DNA of 64,000 bases from Aquimarina sediminis (GTDB lineage: Bacteria; Bacteroidota; Bacteroidia; Flavobacteriales; Flavobacteriaceae), in assembly GCF_002895435.1 (NCBI RefSeq), contig NZ_POYJ01000003.1:1-64000 (forward strand), in the 5' to 3' direction. Both the position numbers and the translations under genes were made by a program. The stretch's first letter is position 1, and every line of letters begins with the position of its first letter. Under the pieces are notes generated by a model. That model saw only the letters and a list, made by a program, of their open reading frames with translations. It searched no databases and had not been told where the DNA came from. This document shows, one piece after another, positions 1-8,908 of this stretch.

Positions 1-1
1 T

Positions 2-106
2 ATTACTAATCTTGTAGCTAGTCTTATTGCTTATTCTTTTCAAGAAAAGAAACCAGAAATCAAATTTGAAACTATCAAATCAAACCAATTAGCACTATTC
101 TGCTAA
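2..106 (+). CDS. Transposase C-terminal fragment (IS982-like), 5' end outside the window
   Basis: An open frame enters from the window edge and stops with TAA at 104-106. The 34 visible residues read through a LIAYSFQEKKPEI segment, which resembles the tail of IS982-type DDE transposases. The family assignment is from memory of that tail and is uncertain. The truncated radical SAM frame on the opposite strand ends at 122, so the right end of the insertion sequence probably lies between about 107 and 124. The terminal repeat and target duplication cannot be confirmed because the left end is not in view. Confidence 0.5.
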   Translation: MTNLVASLIAYSFQEKKPEIKFETIKSNQLALFC

Positions 107-121
107 ATACTTAGATCGAAT

Positions 122-526
122 TCAGGTTGAAAGAGAGATAGGATAAGCCTTCCATCTTTTACTTCTCAGTTTTTTTTCTAATAACTCTGGAGCATTTTTT
201 TTAACCAAAATCTTACTTTCAAAATCAAGACCAGCACCATAACCCCAATATTCATGAGAATTGCGAGCATAGCAATAAACACATCCATGCTCACACCCTT
301 GATAAGGATTTAGAGAATATAACATGCCCACATCAGGACTAGTTACTTTATTTACAATTGTTTTAGGAAAAGTTTCAATGTAGGTTGTTTTGTAAGAATT
401 GATAGCCTCTCCTTGTTTAAGGCAGTAATCAAGAAAATCGTCTCTTATCTCATGATGGTTTTCAAAAAACCTATTATGAGATTTTTCTTGAGCGCCTCTA
501 CCTTTTATATGTTTTTTGATTTTCAT
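122..526 (-). pseudogene. Truncated PA0069-family radical SAM protein
   Basis: The 134-residue product carries a CEHGCVYCYAR segment (C-x3-C-x2-C), the 4Fe-4S cluster site of radical SAM enzymes, followed by HEYWGYGAGLDFESKI, characteristic of the PA0069/Rv2578c-like family. Family members are roughly 350 residues, so most of the barrel is missing. The frame stops right after the PISLS motif, next to a transposase tail on the opposite strand, so an insertion probably cut the gene. The iron-sulfur motif is intact, but a functional enzyme is unlikely. The start ATG at 526 fits the usual basic, Gly-Arg-Gly-containing N-terminus of the family. Confidence 0.8.
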
Positions 527-565
527 TTTTTAGGAAAATTTGTGCTATAAAAGTATGTACTATTT

Positions 566-601
566 TTGGAATAATTCCATTTATAAATGGAATTATTCCA
601 A
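566..601. repeat. Perfect 36-bp palindrome upstream of the LuxR-type regulator
   Basis: The left half (566-583, TTGGAATAATTCCATTTA) is followed directly by its exact reverse complement (584-601), with no spacer. A TATTTTTG at 561-568 fits the Bacteroidota -7 element TAnnTTTG and overlaps the palindrome's left edge. A second element of the same length and 29/36 identity lies at 43066-43101. Perfect dyads beside promoter elements suggest an operator. A hairpin role for the minus-strand gene leader is the alternative. Confidence 0.75.
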
Positions 602-785
602 TAGTAATTCAGTCTACATTACTTCAAATTTGTAGATACAATGCTCGCTTAGAGATAAAATAGGGTGTGTTACAGTATTAAAGTATAAAAACGGGGTAAA
701 CCCCCCTTGTACTTGGTTAAATATTTTTTGAACTTTAGATAGTTCATTAAAACCACAATTTTTCACATTAAACTATCATACTCTT

Positions 786-1463
786 ATGAATCTTAACCAC
801 GAATTTTACTCAGGGGAACCCATTTTTACATCCGAAATATCCAAAATATTAAACACTTGTGATGACCTAAAAAACCTAATGATTGGTATGTATCTTATCG
901 AAGAGGATAAGTTTTTATACTGTAATCGAGTTTTTAAAACACTTTTGGGTTTTAGTTCAAATGAGCTTGTCAATAAAGGTTGGTCTTTTTGGTTTTCTTT
1001 AATAAGCCCTTGTGAAGTTTTAGAAGTAAAAAGGCAAATATTTAATTTTTTTACTATTCCCTTTGAACAGGATGTGATGACACTTCAATATCATATTGTT
1101 GATTGTATAGGAAATAGGATTTATATAAAGCATGAAATCTTAATTTATAAATTAAAGAAGAAGGTGTTTGCACTGAACTATTTTTTTGATATTTCTGAAA
1201 AGGAAGAGATAGAACGTTGTGTTAAGATTAATGGAGGGTATCGCGATCGAAGTTTCTTAAAAGAACAATGTACGCCAATATCATCAAGAGAGGAAGAAGT
1301 GCTTAAACTTATCGCCGATGGGTTTTCTTCAAAACAGATTGCAGATAAACTTTTTATTAGTAATCACACGGCCATATCTCATCGAAAACATTTGATTCAA
1401 AAATTTCAGGTTAAGAACACAGCTCAGCTTATAAAGGTAGCTTCCAAAGTATTAGAGTTGTAA
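786..1463 (+). CDS. PAS domain-containing LuxR-type transcriptional regulator
   Basis: The protein has 225 residues. The N-terminal 40-140 region looks like a PAS fold (IGMYLIEEDKFLYCNRVFK, then the LLGFSSNEL motif typical of PAS helices). The C-terminal 60 residues form a LuxR/GerE helix-turn-helix (SREEEVLKLIADGFSSKQIA, then ISNHTAISHRKHLIQKF). It is a one-component, probably cytoplasmic DNA-binding regulator, since no membrane segment is seen. It stands alone in front of the eCIS locus in the same direction, so control of that locus is a reasonable inference but is not shown. The 36-bp palindrome upstream could be its own operator. Confidence 0.88.
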   Translation: MNLNHEFYSGEPIFTSEISKILNTCDDLKNLMIGMYLIEEDKFLYCNRVFKTLLGFSSNELVNKGWSFWFSLISPCEVLEVKRQIFNFFTIPFEQDVMTLQYHIVDCIGNRIYIKHEILIYKLKKKVFALNYFFDISEKEEIERCVKINGGYRDRSFLKEQCTPISSREEEVLKLIADGFSSKQIADKLFISNHTAISHRKHLIQKFQVKNTAQLIKVASKVLEL

Positions 1464-1692
1464 TTTAAGATTTGATTAACAATGTGTTAACGCTATGTTT
1501 AGAAGGCAAAATCCCCATTTTGAGGGATTGATTTGTTTCATTTTTTTTTCAAACTTTAACTTCCCTTAGAAACAAGTTTATCCATAGAGAAATAGTAAAG
1601 AGCAAAAACTTCAGATATGTTATGCTGAGGTTGCATGGTGTTGTACCCTACACATCAGTCAAGAATTTTTGAATTTAATTTGAATTTAATCG

Positions 1693-2337
1693 ATGATCGG
1701 ATTAGCGTTAAAGCTACTAAGAGATGAATTGAGTAGTTATGTTTTTCAAAACAGAACCCCTGGTGACCTAATCACTCAGGATGATATCATCTTACATAAT
1801 ATCGCATTAATGGAAAGTGACAACCAAGGCGATTTAAATAATAAAATTGTAATCACTTTAGTCAATACAGAAGAAGAAAGTACGCTGAAGAATAATAGTA
1901 ATGTATTAAAAACCTCTAGAGGGATAAAGTATGTAGAGCCACCTGTTTTTTTAAACCTGTACATACTTGTATCATCAACATTGGGACAAGATCTTCAGGA
2001 TGCTTATGAATTTGCTTTAAGTAGATTATCACTTGTAATCCAATTTTTTCAGGCAAAAAAAACGTTTACAATAAAGAATTCGCCATTTTCTACCATTTCT
2101 AGTGATAACAATATTGACCAGGAAACAAAAGATGAATTGAAACTGAATGTAGAACTGTATACATTAACCTTTGAACAAATAAATCATTTATGGGGCTCAT
2201 TAGGAGGTAAACAAGTGCCATTTGCAATGTACAAAGTTAGATTAGTAAGTATCAAGGAGAATTCTGGCGAGGTAGCTCCTGTAATCGAAACTATTAAAAC
2301 TGTAGAAACCATGATAAATGCAGAATGTGATGAGTAG
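1693..2337 (+). CDS. eCIS Pvc16/Afp16-like cap protein (DUF4255)
   Basis: The 214-residue product begins MIGLALKLLRDELSSYV and continues through LYILVSSTLGQDLQDAYEFALSRLSLVIQFFQ, the pattern of the Pvc16 N-terminal (DUF4255) family. In Afp/PVC particles this protein terminates tube and sheath polymerisation and caps the distal end. Family members are commonly around 200 residues, so length fits. It is the first gene of the eCIS run and overlaps the next frame. The start ATG was chosen because it opens the conserved N-terminal helix and there is no upstream in-frame homology. Confidence 0.88.
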   Translation: MIGLALKLLRDELSSYVFQNRTPGDLITQDDIILHNIALMESDNQGDLNNKIVITLVNTEEESTLKNNSNVLKTSRGIKYVEPPVFLNLYILVSSTLGQDLQDAYEFALSRLSLVIQFFQAKKTFTIKNSPFSTISSDNNIDQETKDELKLNVELYTLTFEQINHLWGSLGGKQVPFAMYKVRLVSIKENSGEVAPVIETIKTVETMINAECDE

Positions 2338-3667
2338 AGAATTTAAAAGACTATTCGAGGTTAGAATTTTGCATGATTACTACTTAACCGAAGTAGATGG
2401 TACTTCTTTTTTTAAACATAATGAAGAAGAAAAAGAGGAAATACTTTTAAAAAAAACAGAACGTAGTATATATGATATAAGTGAACAGTTCATAATTCAG
2501 CCTCTAGAAAATACTAAAGTGAAGATGAACGAGTATAATATGGTTATTTCTAAAACATCACTTGGGTTTATCATTGGAGTTGAAGTAAAAACAGAAGATA
2601 TCGTTGGAGCTAGGGCATATAGACCTAAGTTAAGTATCCCAGAAGATGTTAAACTCAGGTTTTCTATTCGACCTAAGATTCCTTTTTTTAAAACAATTAC
2701 AGCATTAAGTTTTAAATCCAGTTTTCCTTCAATCTATTACTTTACAAATAAAGAAAAATTAGAGTTAAACGAAGCAACAGCACCAGTGTATCAATCTCTT
2801 CAGTTGACCAATGAATTGCAGGAACATCAAAATGGGATGCAGTATGAGATGGGAGCGCTTATTGATTTTGGAGGAACGCTAAGAGAAGCAATTTTGCAAA
2901 CTGACGGGAGTGACCCCAGTCATTGGGAAGATATAGAAAATAGAAGATTTGTAAGTGATGCAGATCGAATTCTGTTACCTCATAATTTTTTGTATTCATT
3001 AAAACAGGAAGATGCCGTTACCGAAATTGTATTTGTATTAGAAGATGAAAGCAGTACAGAGATAAAAACGATTACCAAAAGCAGTAGCGGTAATCCTATA
3101 GAAACCATTTCGGTGAATTTTTCAAAAGAGGATGAAACGGATGTTAACTCTAGTGATATTTCTTCTGGGATGTATAATCTCAAGATTACAACGAATGGAG
3201 GTCCCGAAATAGTATACTCAATATATCTCAATGACGAATTGTATGATAAAAATCAATTGGGAATAATTGATATTCGATTTGATGAGCTTGATTCTCCTTA
3301 TAGTCTTTTGGATGCAGACGGTTATATTAAAACAAGAATTGCTATTCCAGGAGATATCAAAATACCTCATCCAGTATATGAAATACGATTCAAAAACCGA
3401 AAAACATATTGGAGATACCATAGTGATACTGTTTTTACTGCTGGAGAGATTACAGATACCGATGAATATTTGGTTCCTGAAACTATTACAAATAAGAAAT
3501 TGGTTTCTATTGTGCCCAAAGCCTTAACCGAGGCACCAGTACCTTTTATTACAACGGGCACAACTTTAATATTACCTCAACCCAAACCATCTTCTTTACG
3601 GGTAGATAAGAGGAAAATGTATTCAGAGGTTTTTATCAATCCATCAAATAGGCTGTTAAATAATTAA
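2318..3667 (+). CDS. eCIS-associated protein of unknown function
   Basis: The 449-residue protein is not recognised. It overlaps the cap gene by 20 bp. ATG 2330 (M-S-R-E-F) is an equally plausible start that shortens the overlap. The sequence is rich in predicted beta structure, with segments such as AVTEIVFVLEDESSTEIKT and EIVYSIYLNDELYDKNQ, and looks like stacked immunoglobulin-like or jelly-roll domains. It has no signal peptide or membrane segment. Its position between cap and sheath suggests a particle component or an assembly factor. An adhesion or decoration role is possible but only inference. Confidence 0.7.
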   Translation: MQNVMSREFKRLFEVRILHDYYLTEVDGTSFFKHNEEEKEEILLKKTERSIYDISEQFIIQPLENTKVKMNEYNMVISKTSLGFIIGVEVKTEDIVGARAYRPKLSIPEDVKLRFSIRPKIPFFKTITALSFKSSFPSIYYFTNKEKLELNEATAPVYQSLQLTNELQEHQNGMQYEMGALIDFGGTLREAILQTDGSDPSHWEDIENRRFVSDADRILLPHNFLYSLKQEDAVTEIVFVLEDESSTEIKTITKSSSGNPIETISVNFSKEDETDVNSSDISSGMYNLKITTNGGPEIVYSIYLNDELYDKNQLGIIDIRFDELDSPYSLLDADGYIKTRIAIPGDIKIPHPVYEIRFKNRKTYWRYHSDTVFTAGEITDTDEYLVPETITNKKLVSIVPKALTEAPVPFITTGTTLILPQPKPSSLRVDKRKMYSEVFINPSNRLLNN

Positions 3668-3694
3668 AAATTAAACTTTTATAAAAATGACATT

Positions 3695-5092
3695 ATGAAT
3701 TACAAAACACCAGGAGTTTATATAGAAGAAATTCCAAAACTTCCACCTTCAATTGCCCAGGTAGAAACTGCAATTCCAGCTTTTATAGGATATACAGAGA
3801 AAGCAGAAGATGAGAGAGGCAATTCATTAGAAAATGAACCTAAGAGAATAACCTCTTTGCTAGAATATGAACGTTTTTTTGGAGATCCTGATATCGAAAC
3901 AGGACTCACAGTAAATGTGACCGGAGACATTAACAACCCAACCTCGGTGATAGCTTCTATACAAGACAGATCCAAATACGTAATGCATTATGCACTACAG
4001 ATGTTTTTTGCCAATGGAGGAGGGCCTTGTTGGATAGTATCTGTAGGCAATTATGATACAGGTTTGGTTGATTTTGATAAACTCAATGGAGGGTTGGAGG
4101 CAACCGAAAAAGTAGACGAAATAACATTGTATGTATATCCTGATGCTCAGGGGATTGAACTCTCAACAAATTTTTACAATTTGTTTAAAGCGTCACTGGA
4201 TATGTGTGAAGAATTAAAAGATCGCTTTACAGTTATGGATATTTGGCAAGACCCAGCACAGACAGATTTGTTGGCTAATATCGATACAATGAGATCTTCG
4301 GCTATAGGTGCAGAAGAAAACAAACTTAAATACGGTGCTACGTATTTTCCTAATCTAGAAACTATCATCAATTACTATTACGGAGGAGAAGGCAATGGAG
4401 ATGGAAATGTAACTATAACAGGTTCTTTTAGTGGTACGCTGGCAGATCTCAAGACCGTAAATAATGCCACTTATTTTAGAGTACAAAGTACCATTAGAGA
4501 TTTTCCATTAGAGATGCCACCATCACCCGGTGTGGTAGGTTTGTATGCCAGTGTAGATGCATCAAGAGGAGTATGGAAAGCTCCCGCTAATGTCAGTATG
4601 GATTTAGTGGTAAGACCTATGATGAAAGTTACGGATAAGCAGCAGCAAGGACTAAATGTTGATGTAAATGCAGGAAAATCTGTAAATGTAATTCGCTCTT
4701 TTGTAGGAAGAGGTCCTGCGATCATTTGGGGAGCAAGAACACTTGCAGGTAACAGTAATGAATGGCGTTATGTACCGGTAAGAAGATTTTTTAACATGGT
4801 TGAAGAATCTGTAAAAAAAGCAACAATTCAATTTGTATTTGAACCCAATGATATCAATACATGGTCTAGGGTGAAGTCAATGATTGATAACTTTCTGGTA
4901 CAGCAATGGAGAGCAGGAGCACTGATGGGAACAACTCCTGAACAGGCTTTTTATGTAAAAGTAGGACTCAATGAAACTATGAATGAAGTTGATATCTGGG
5001 AAGGAAGAATGATAGTAGAAATAGGAATGGCCGTAGTAAGACCTGCTGAATTTATCATTTTAAGATTCAGCCATAAAATGCTATCAGAATAA
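3695..5092 (+). CDS. Contractile tail sheath protein
   Basis: The 465-residue protein begins MNYKTPGVYIEEIPK, the hallmark start of phage-type sheath proteins, then has IAQVETAIPAFIGYTEKA. The C-terminal part contains GPAIIWGARTLAGNSNEWRY and VRRFFNMVEESVKKATIQF, both conserved in the sheath C-terminal domain that forms the interlocking mesh. It forms the contractile outer cylinder around the tube. PVC and Afp carry several sheath paralogues. Only one is present here, as in simpler eCIS. The length is normal for a single-paralogue sheath. Confidence 0.96.
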   Translation: MNYKTPGVYIEEIPKLPPSIAQVETAIPAFIGYTEKAEDERGNSLENEPKRITSLLEYERFFGDPDIETGLTVNVTGDINNPTSVIASIQDRSKYVMHYALQMFFANGGGPCWIVSVGNYDTGLVDFDKLNGGLEATEKVDEITLYVYPDAQGIELSTNFYNLFKASLDMCEELKDRFTVMDIWQDPAQTDLLANIDTMRSSAIGAEENKLKYGATYFPNLETIINYYYGGEGNGDGNVTITGSFSGTLADLKTVNNATYFRVQSTIRDFPLEMPPSPGVVGLYASVDASRGVWKAPANVSMDLVVRPMMKVTDKQQQGLNVDVNAGKSVNVIRSFVGRGPAIIWGARTLAGNSNEWRYVPVRRFFNMVEESVKKATIQFVFEPNDINTWSRVKSMIDNFLVQQWRAGALMGTTPEQAFYVKVGLNETMNEVDIWEGRMIVEIGMAVVRPAEFIILRFSHKMLSE

Positions 5093-5129
5093 ATACAGTA
5101 TAGATTAAAACCATTAAAAAAAAATAGAA

Positions 5130-6029
5130 ATGGCAAGTAAGAACGGTAATGATAGTGGTAATTCTCAAACTCCTGATACAGTGGTTTGCGTAAGTCTTAC
5201 CGATATCAAAAAAGAACAAAATACAGCCAAAAGTGATAAGATGGCCGATGAAACAACTCGCCTGTCAAAAGAAGCCGCTAGAGGATATAAAATATGTTGT
5301 CTCGATAGGGCAGAAGAAACATATAAAGTCTATCAGGATCTTATGAGTTGTGTCGCTTTAGGACAATATAAAAAAACTGAAATTATTCAGAAAAATATTG
5401 ATGATTACATTAAAAAAGATGATGAAATCGAAAAACTTATTGCAGAATCTTCATCGCTTATAAGTGATCTATGTACCAAAATTGTAGAGGCTGATTCAGA
5501 GCTGTGTACAATGACCAGTTGCATAAATAATTTGGTGTTTTCTAAATCCAGTAAAGTAGATAAAGATAGTGATGAGGCAAAAAAAGTAAAACAATGCCTG
5601 CAAAAGATCAATAACAAAACGAATACACTCAAAGAAAAAGCAGAAAATGCTGTAGAATCAGTAGTCACAATAGGAGGGATTCAAACATTTACGAATACAG
5701 CTAGCCTCAAAGATTTTGCAGCAAATATGATGACTAAAATGACTGATTTTAAAGTGTGTATAGAATCAAATATTAAGTCAACAGAAGAAGAGATAAAGCT
5801 TTCCAGAGAAGAATTAAATGCTGTAGTAGAAAAACTTGCAGAAATAGAATGTAGTGAGGCTTCTAAAGCTACAACCATTGAAGGTTTACAATCCGTGATT
5901 GACTTTGTTTGTGACGAAGATTGTGATGGAGACTGCCTCGATCTTTGTGCAGATTTTGATAATTGTTGTGGAGATTCTGATCAGGAACCCGTTAAGAAAA
6001 AACAAGGGAAGACAAAGGACCATGACTAA
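5130..6029 (+). CDS. Cysteine-rich coiled-coil protein A in the eCIS structural block
   Basis: The 299-residue protein is not recognised. It is acidic and mostly helical, with long heptad-like stretches (residues ~20-250). It has 16 cysteines, six of them clustered near the C-terminus in an Asp-rich segment (CDEDCDGDCLDLCADFDNCC), which could bind metal or form disulfides. There is no signal peptide. It lies between sheath and tube genes with a similar protein directly downstream, so it is likely made with the particle. Linker, chaperone or particle-bound component are all open. Confidence 0.75.
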   Translation: MASKNGNDSGNSQTPDTVVCVSLTDIKKEQNTAKSDKMADETTRLSKEAARGYKICCLDRAEETYKVYQDLMSCVALGQYKKTEIIQKNIDDYIKKDDEIEKLIAESSSLISDLCTKIVEADSELCTMTSCINNLVFSKSSKVDKDSDEAKKVKQCLQKINNKTNTLKEKAENAVESVVTIGGIQTFTNTASLKDFAANMMTKMTDFKVCIESNIKSTEEEIKLSREELNAVVEKLAEIECSEASKATTIEGLQSVIDFVCDEDCDGDCLDLCADFDNCCGDSDQEPVKKKQGKTKDHD

Positions 6030-6068
6030 GGTCAATGTTAATCATTAAAAAAAAATAAAATAAAACAG

Positions 6069-7031
6069 ATGAAAAGTTTCATAAAAGATAAAAACAGTAA
6101 CTGTTGCCAGGACGATGGGGGGAATGGAGGATCTGAACCAAAAGATTGTCTGGACAAATGGAAAATTGAACACGAAGAAGTTTGTAATAAATACAGCGTA
6201 GAAGCTGCCGAAACAGAGCGTCTAAAAGAAGCATACGAAAACTCTCTAGCATGGGAGACCAAACTTAAAAATTGGTGTAACCTTATTGAAGCTACCGACG
6301 GAAAAGTTAAAGCTGTTGTTACTGAACTTGATTTTTTGTTAGAACAAATAGGCACTGTATGTGTAAAATCTAAATGTACCTACGAGGTCTTACAAAAGTT
6401 AACCTGTTTGGTGAAAACAATATTTGACTATTTATATACCTATGAAAAAGGAGAAGAAGGGTTAAAAAAGAAAGTTGTTTTACTCAAAGAGTTGATAGAC
6501 TGTCTTAAACATCTTGATGATAAAGACAAAGACGAGATTATCGCATGTATAGAAGCTTACGAAGAAAAAATCAAACTTGTTTGCGAATTGCAGGAAGGAG
6601 TACTTACCAAGTTATTAGAAACACTTAAATGTGCTACTCTTTTATGGGCTTATATCTGTGGAGAACTTGGACTTGAAAATAAACTTCAGGGAATACGTAA
6701 TATTCTAAGTGGAACATCCCATGATGAAGGTGATTGTGATGATTCAGAAGAAAAAGAGGATCATGATACCCCTCAATACCCCTGTGATCATAAAAAAGCA
6801 AAACCAATGCCTGAATTTCCTATAAAGGATGAAACTACCGATACAGATACCGCAAGTGGAAATACATACTATGTAAAGATAAAAGGGGAATTTAAGGATG
6901 CCGAGAATATGACCAAATCTCTTAAAGACCAATGGGTTGATAGTAAAAAAATCAGTGATAAAACCTTATCAGAAAAAACAAGTCTTGCAGAAGCCATAAA
7001 AGTAGCAGAAGCTCTAAATACTGGGAAATAG
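6069..7031 (+). CDS. Cysteine-rich coiled-coil protein B in the eCIS structural block
   Basis: The 320-residue protein is not recognised. It has 15 cysteines, spread through an amphipathic helical core of ~220 residues (for example WKIEHEEVCNKYSVEAAETE and LLETLKCATLLWAYICGELG). An Asp/Glu-rich hinge and a C-terminal ~70-residue region with a beta start (TYYVKIKGEFKDAENM) follow. It resembles the preceding gene in composition and helix pattern, so the two may be diverged duplicates, though the sequences are not obviously alignable by eye. It lies 51 bp before the tube gene. Function is unknown. Confidence 0.75.
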   Translation: MKSFIKDKNSNCCQDDGGNGGSEPKDCLDKWKIEHEEVCNKYSVEAAETERLKEAYENSLAWETKLKNWCNLIEATDGKVKAVVTELDFLLEQIGTVCVKSKCTYEVLQKLTCLVKTIFDYLYTYEKGEEGLKKKVVLLKELIDCLKHLDDKDKDEIIACIEAYEEKIKLVCELQEGVLTKLLETLKCATLLWAYICGELGLENKLQGIRNILSGTSHDEGDCDDSEEKEDHDTPQYPCDHKKAKPMPEFPIKDETTDTDTASGNTYYVKIKGEFKDAENMTKSLKDQWVDSKKISDKTLSEKTSLAEAIKVAEALNTGK

Positions 7032-7082
7032 GTAAAGCAATACGATTAAAAAACAAAATAATAATATATAATTCATAAAAAT

Positions 7083-7550
7083 ATGGCAGCAATGGGAGAT
7101 TATCCGTTACCAAAGTTTCACTTTTTGGTAGAATGGGGAAGTGATTTTCGAATTGGATTCACTGAAGTTAGTGGATTGGACTTTGAAACAGAAGTCATTG
7201 AATATAGAGAAGGAAGTAGTAAAAAATACAACAAAACAAAACAACCCGGACTTACAAAGTATAGTAATATCACGATGAAAAGAGGAACCTTTGAAGGTGA
7301 TTTTGACTTTTTTACAGAATGGCAAAAAACATATTATTTCCAGGAAGGTAATGATACAGGGTCATTATACAGGAGAGCAGTAACTATTAAGTTACTAAAT
7401 GAAAAGCATGAGCCTATTATTACGTGGGTATTAGAAAATGCTTGGCCTAGCAAAGTGCAATCTACTGATTTAAAAGCAGATGCTAATGAAGTAGCTATAG
7501 AGACTATGGAGCTTGTTCACGAAGGTCTTACCATTTTGGAAGCAAAGTAA
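7083..7550 (+). CDS. Tail tube protein 1 (gp19-like)
   Basis: The 155-residue protein has the T4 gp19/Afp1-type tube pattern: YPLPKFHFLVEWGSDFRIGF, then EVSGLDFETEVIEYREG, GLTKYSNITMKRGTFEG and a final ENAWPSKVQSTDLKADANEV. This fold stacks as hexameric rings forming the inner tube. It is followed within 13 bp by a second tube paralogue. The length matches the family (about 150 residues). The start at 7083 opens MAAMGDYPLP. ATG 7092 (M-G-D-Y) would also give a usual tube start. Confidence 0.95.
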   Translation: MAAMGDYPLPKFHFLVEWGSDFRIGFTEVSGLDFETEVIEYREGSSKKYNKTKQPGLTKYSNITMKRGTFEGDFDFFTEWQKTYYFQEGNDTGSLYRRAVTIKLLNEKHEPIITWVLENAWPSKVQSTDLKADANEVAIETMELVHEGLTILEAK

Positions 7551-7563
7551 AAAAACATGATTT

Positions 7564-8037
7564 ATGAAATTAGCTTCAAGTACGGCTCATCAAATAGTTG
7601 GTTTTCACTTTAGCGTATTTTTTTTCGATTTACCAGGAGAAAAAGAAGTAGATATAAAGTTTCAATCTATTTCAGGTTTAGATGTTCAAATAGAAAAAGA
7701 AACCCTTAAAGAAGGAGGGGAGAATAGGTTTGAGCATAATATTCCCGGACGAAGAAAATATAGTCCGCTTACGCTAAAAAGAGGAGTGTTAACTCCTAAA
7801 GATTCTGGATTAACAACCTGGTGCCAAAAAGCATTTCAAGAACTAAGTATTGAACCACTTAGCAGGGTGGATATAGAACTACTTAATGAAAATCATGATA
7901 TCCTTATGCAATGGGAATTATCCCATGTATGGCCGGTAAGCTGGAAGATAGGAGAATTAAACGCCGAAAGGGGCGAAGTGCTTATTGAAACCATTGAGCT
8001 TAATTATAATTACTATAAGCTTGTAACCGTAACTTAA
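7564..8037 (+). CDS. Tail tube protein 2 (Afp5/Pvc5-like)
   Basis: The 157-residue paralogue of the upstream tube protein has the same order of motifs: HFSVFFFDLPGEKEVDIKFQ, SISGLDVQIEKETLKEGGEN, YSPLTLKRGVLTPKDSG, SHVWPVSWKIGELNAERGEV. In Afp/PVC the second tube-type subunit forms the ring between spike and main tube. The same job is inferred here. The spacing of 13 bp from the first tube gene indicates co-transcription. The protein is cytoplasmic before assembly, with no targeting signal. Confidence 0.93.
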   Translation: MKLASSTAHQIVGFHFSVFFFDLPGEKEVDIKFQSISGLDVQIEKETLKEGGENRFEHNIPGRRKYSPLTLKRGVLTPKDSGLTTWCQKAFQELSIEPLSRVDIELLNENHDILMQWELSHVWPVSWKIGELNAERGEVLIETIELNYNYYKLVTVT

Positions 8038-8051
8038 TAAATAATGCAATT

Positions 8052-8204
8052 ATGCCTTTAGAAATCAGAGAGTTGGTGATTAAAGCTACTGTTAGCAATA
8101 ATTCATCAAATGTGAGTACGACAGGTCAAACCTCTGGAGAAACAAATATTAATGAAATAGTAGATAGAGTGCTTGAAATTATTAAGGAGAAATCAGAAAG
8201 ATAA
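8052..8204 (+). CDS. DUF5908-type small eCIS protein
   Basis: This small gene encodes 50 residues starting MPLEIRELVIKATV and ending with an amphipathic helix (INEIVDRVLEIIKEKSER). The PxEIREL-type start followed by a low-complexity Ser/Thr/Gly/Asn linker and a charged helix is the DUF5908 pattern, repeatedly found between tube and LysM genes of Bacteroidota eCIS. The stop TAA shares its last base with the ATG of the LysM gene (TAATG), supporting translational coupling and a genuine gene. Its role is unknown. Confidence 0.85.
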   Translation: MPLEIRELVIKATVSNNSSNVSTTGQTSGETNINEIVDRVLEIIKEKSER

Positions 8205-8908
8205 TGGTAGATAATGGACAATTGATAAAGGTGTTGATACATGCATTTGAAGATGAAGATTTTCAAACGCTATCCAAATTAGATCCTAATCCGATATCGC
8301 TGCCAGTAAATCCAGAAAGTTTTACTCAAAATTTTAAAGTAGAATTAAATCAGCAACAAGGACAAGGAAATCAAGGTACAAATCCAGATTATAAAGGAAC
8401 AAAACCAGAAGAGTTAAAGTTAGATTTCACCTTTGATGGTACACAAACAATTGAGGGATATGCATACAATAGTGATGATCATTCAGTAAAATCGCAATTA
8501 AAGATCTTTATGAATACTGTCTATAGTATGAATGGAGAAATTCATCGACCACATTTCCTAAAAGTACAATGGGGAGAGTTTTTGTTTCCTTGTATTTTGT
8601 CAAACTTAGATCTCAATTATACTCTTTTTAAGCCCAATGGAGATCCGTTGCGCATCAAAGCAAGTGCTACCTTTCTCAATTATGTAGCACAAAAAGAAAG
8701 AGTAGCACGTGAGAGAAAAGAATCTCCTGATTTAACACATGTAAGAAAGGTAAAGTCCGGTGAGCGATTGGATTTAATCACACATAAAATATATAAAGAT
8801 CCTAAATATGTTACTCAAATTGCAAGAGCAAATGATTTGACATCATTTCGAAAAATAAAACCTGGATCAGAACTGGTCTTTCCACCATTAGATAAAACAG
8901 CGCAATGA
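8204..8908 (+). CDS. LysM domain-containing tube-baseplate adaptor (Afp7/Pvc7-like)
   Basis: The 234-residue protein has an N-terminal ~170-residue body (residues 25-60 PISLPVNPESFTQNF, followed by a Gln/Gly-rich loop) and a C-terminal LysM-like segment at ~183-232 (VKSGERLDLITHKIYKDPKY ... KIKPGSELVFPP). In Afp/PVC this subunit connects the spike to the tube and sheath baseplate. In this setting LysM is a structural module, as in phage gp53, and not evidence of peptidoglycan attack. The gene starts inside the previous stop codon and overlaps the VgrG-like gene by 4 bp (ATGA). Confidence 0.92.
   Translation: MVDNGQLIKVLIHAFEDEDFQTLSKLDPNPISLPVNPESFTQNFKVELNQQQGQGNQGTNPDYKGTKPEELKLDFTFDGTQTIEGYAYNSDDHSVKSQLKIFMNTVYSMNGEIHRPHFLKVQWGEFLFPCILSNLDLNYTLFKPNGDPLRIKASATFLNYVAQKERVARERKESPDLTHVRKVKSGERLDLITHKIYKDPKYVTQIARANDLTSFRKIKPGSELVFPPLDKTAQ

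Noticed and set aside
8204-8908. LysM protein as a peptidoglycan hydrolase
   Set aside because: No catalytic domain is present. In contractile tails this LysM protein is a structural adaptor.
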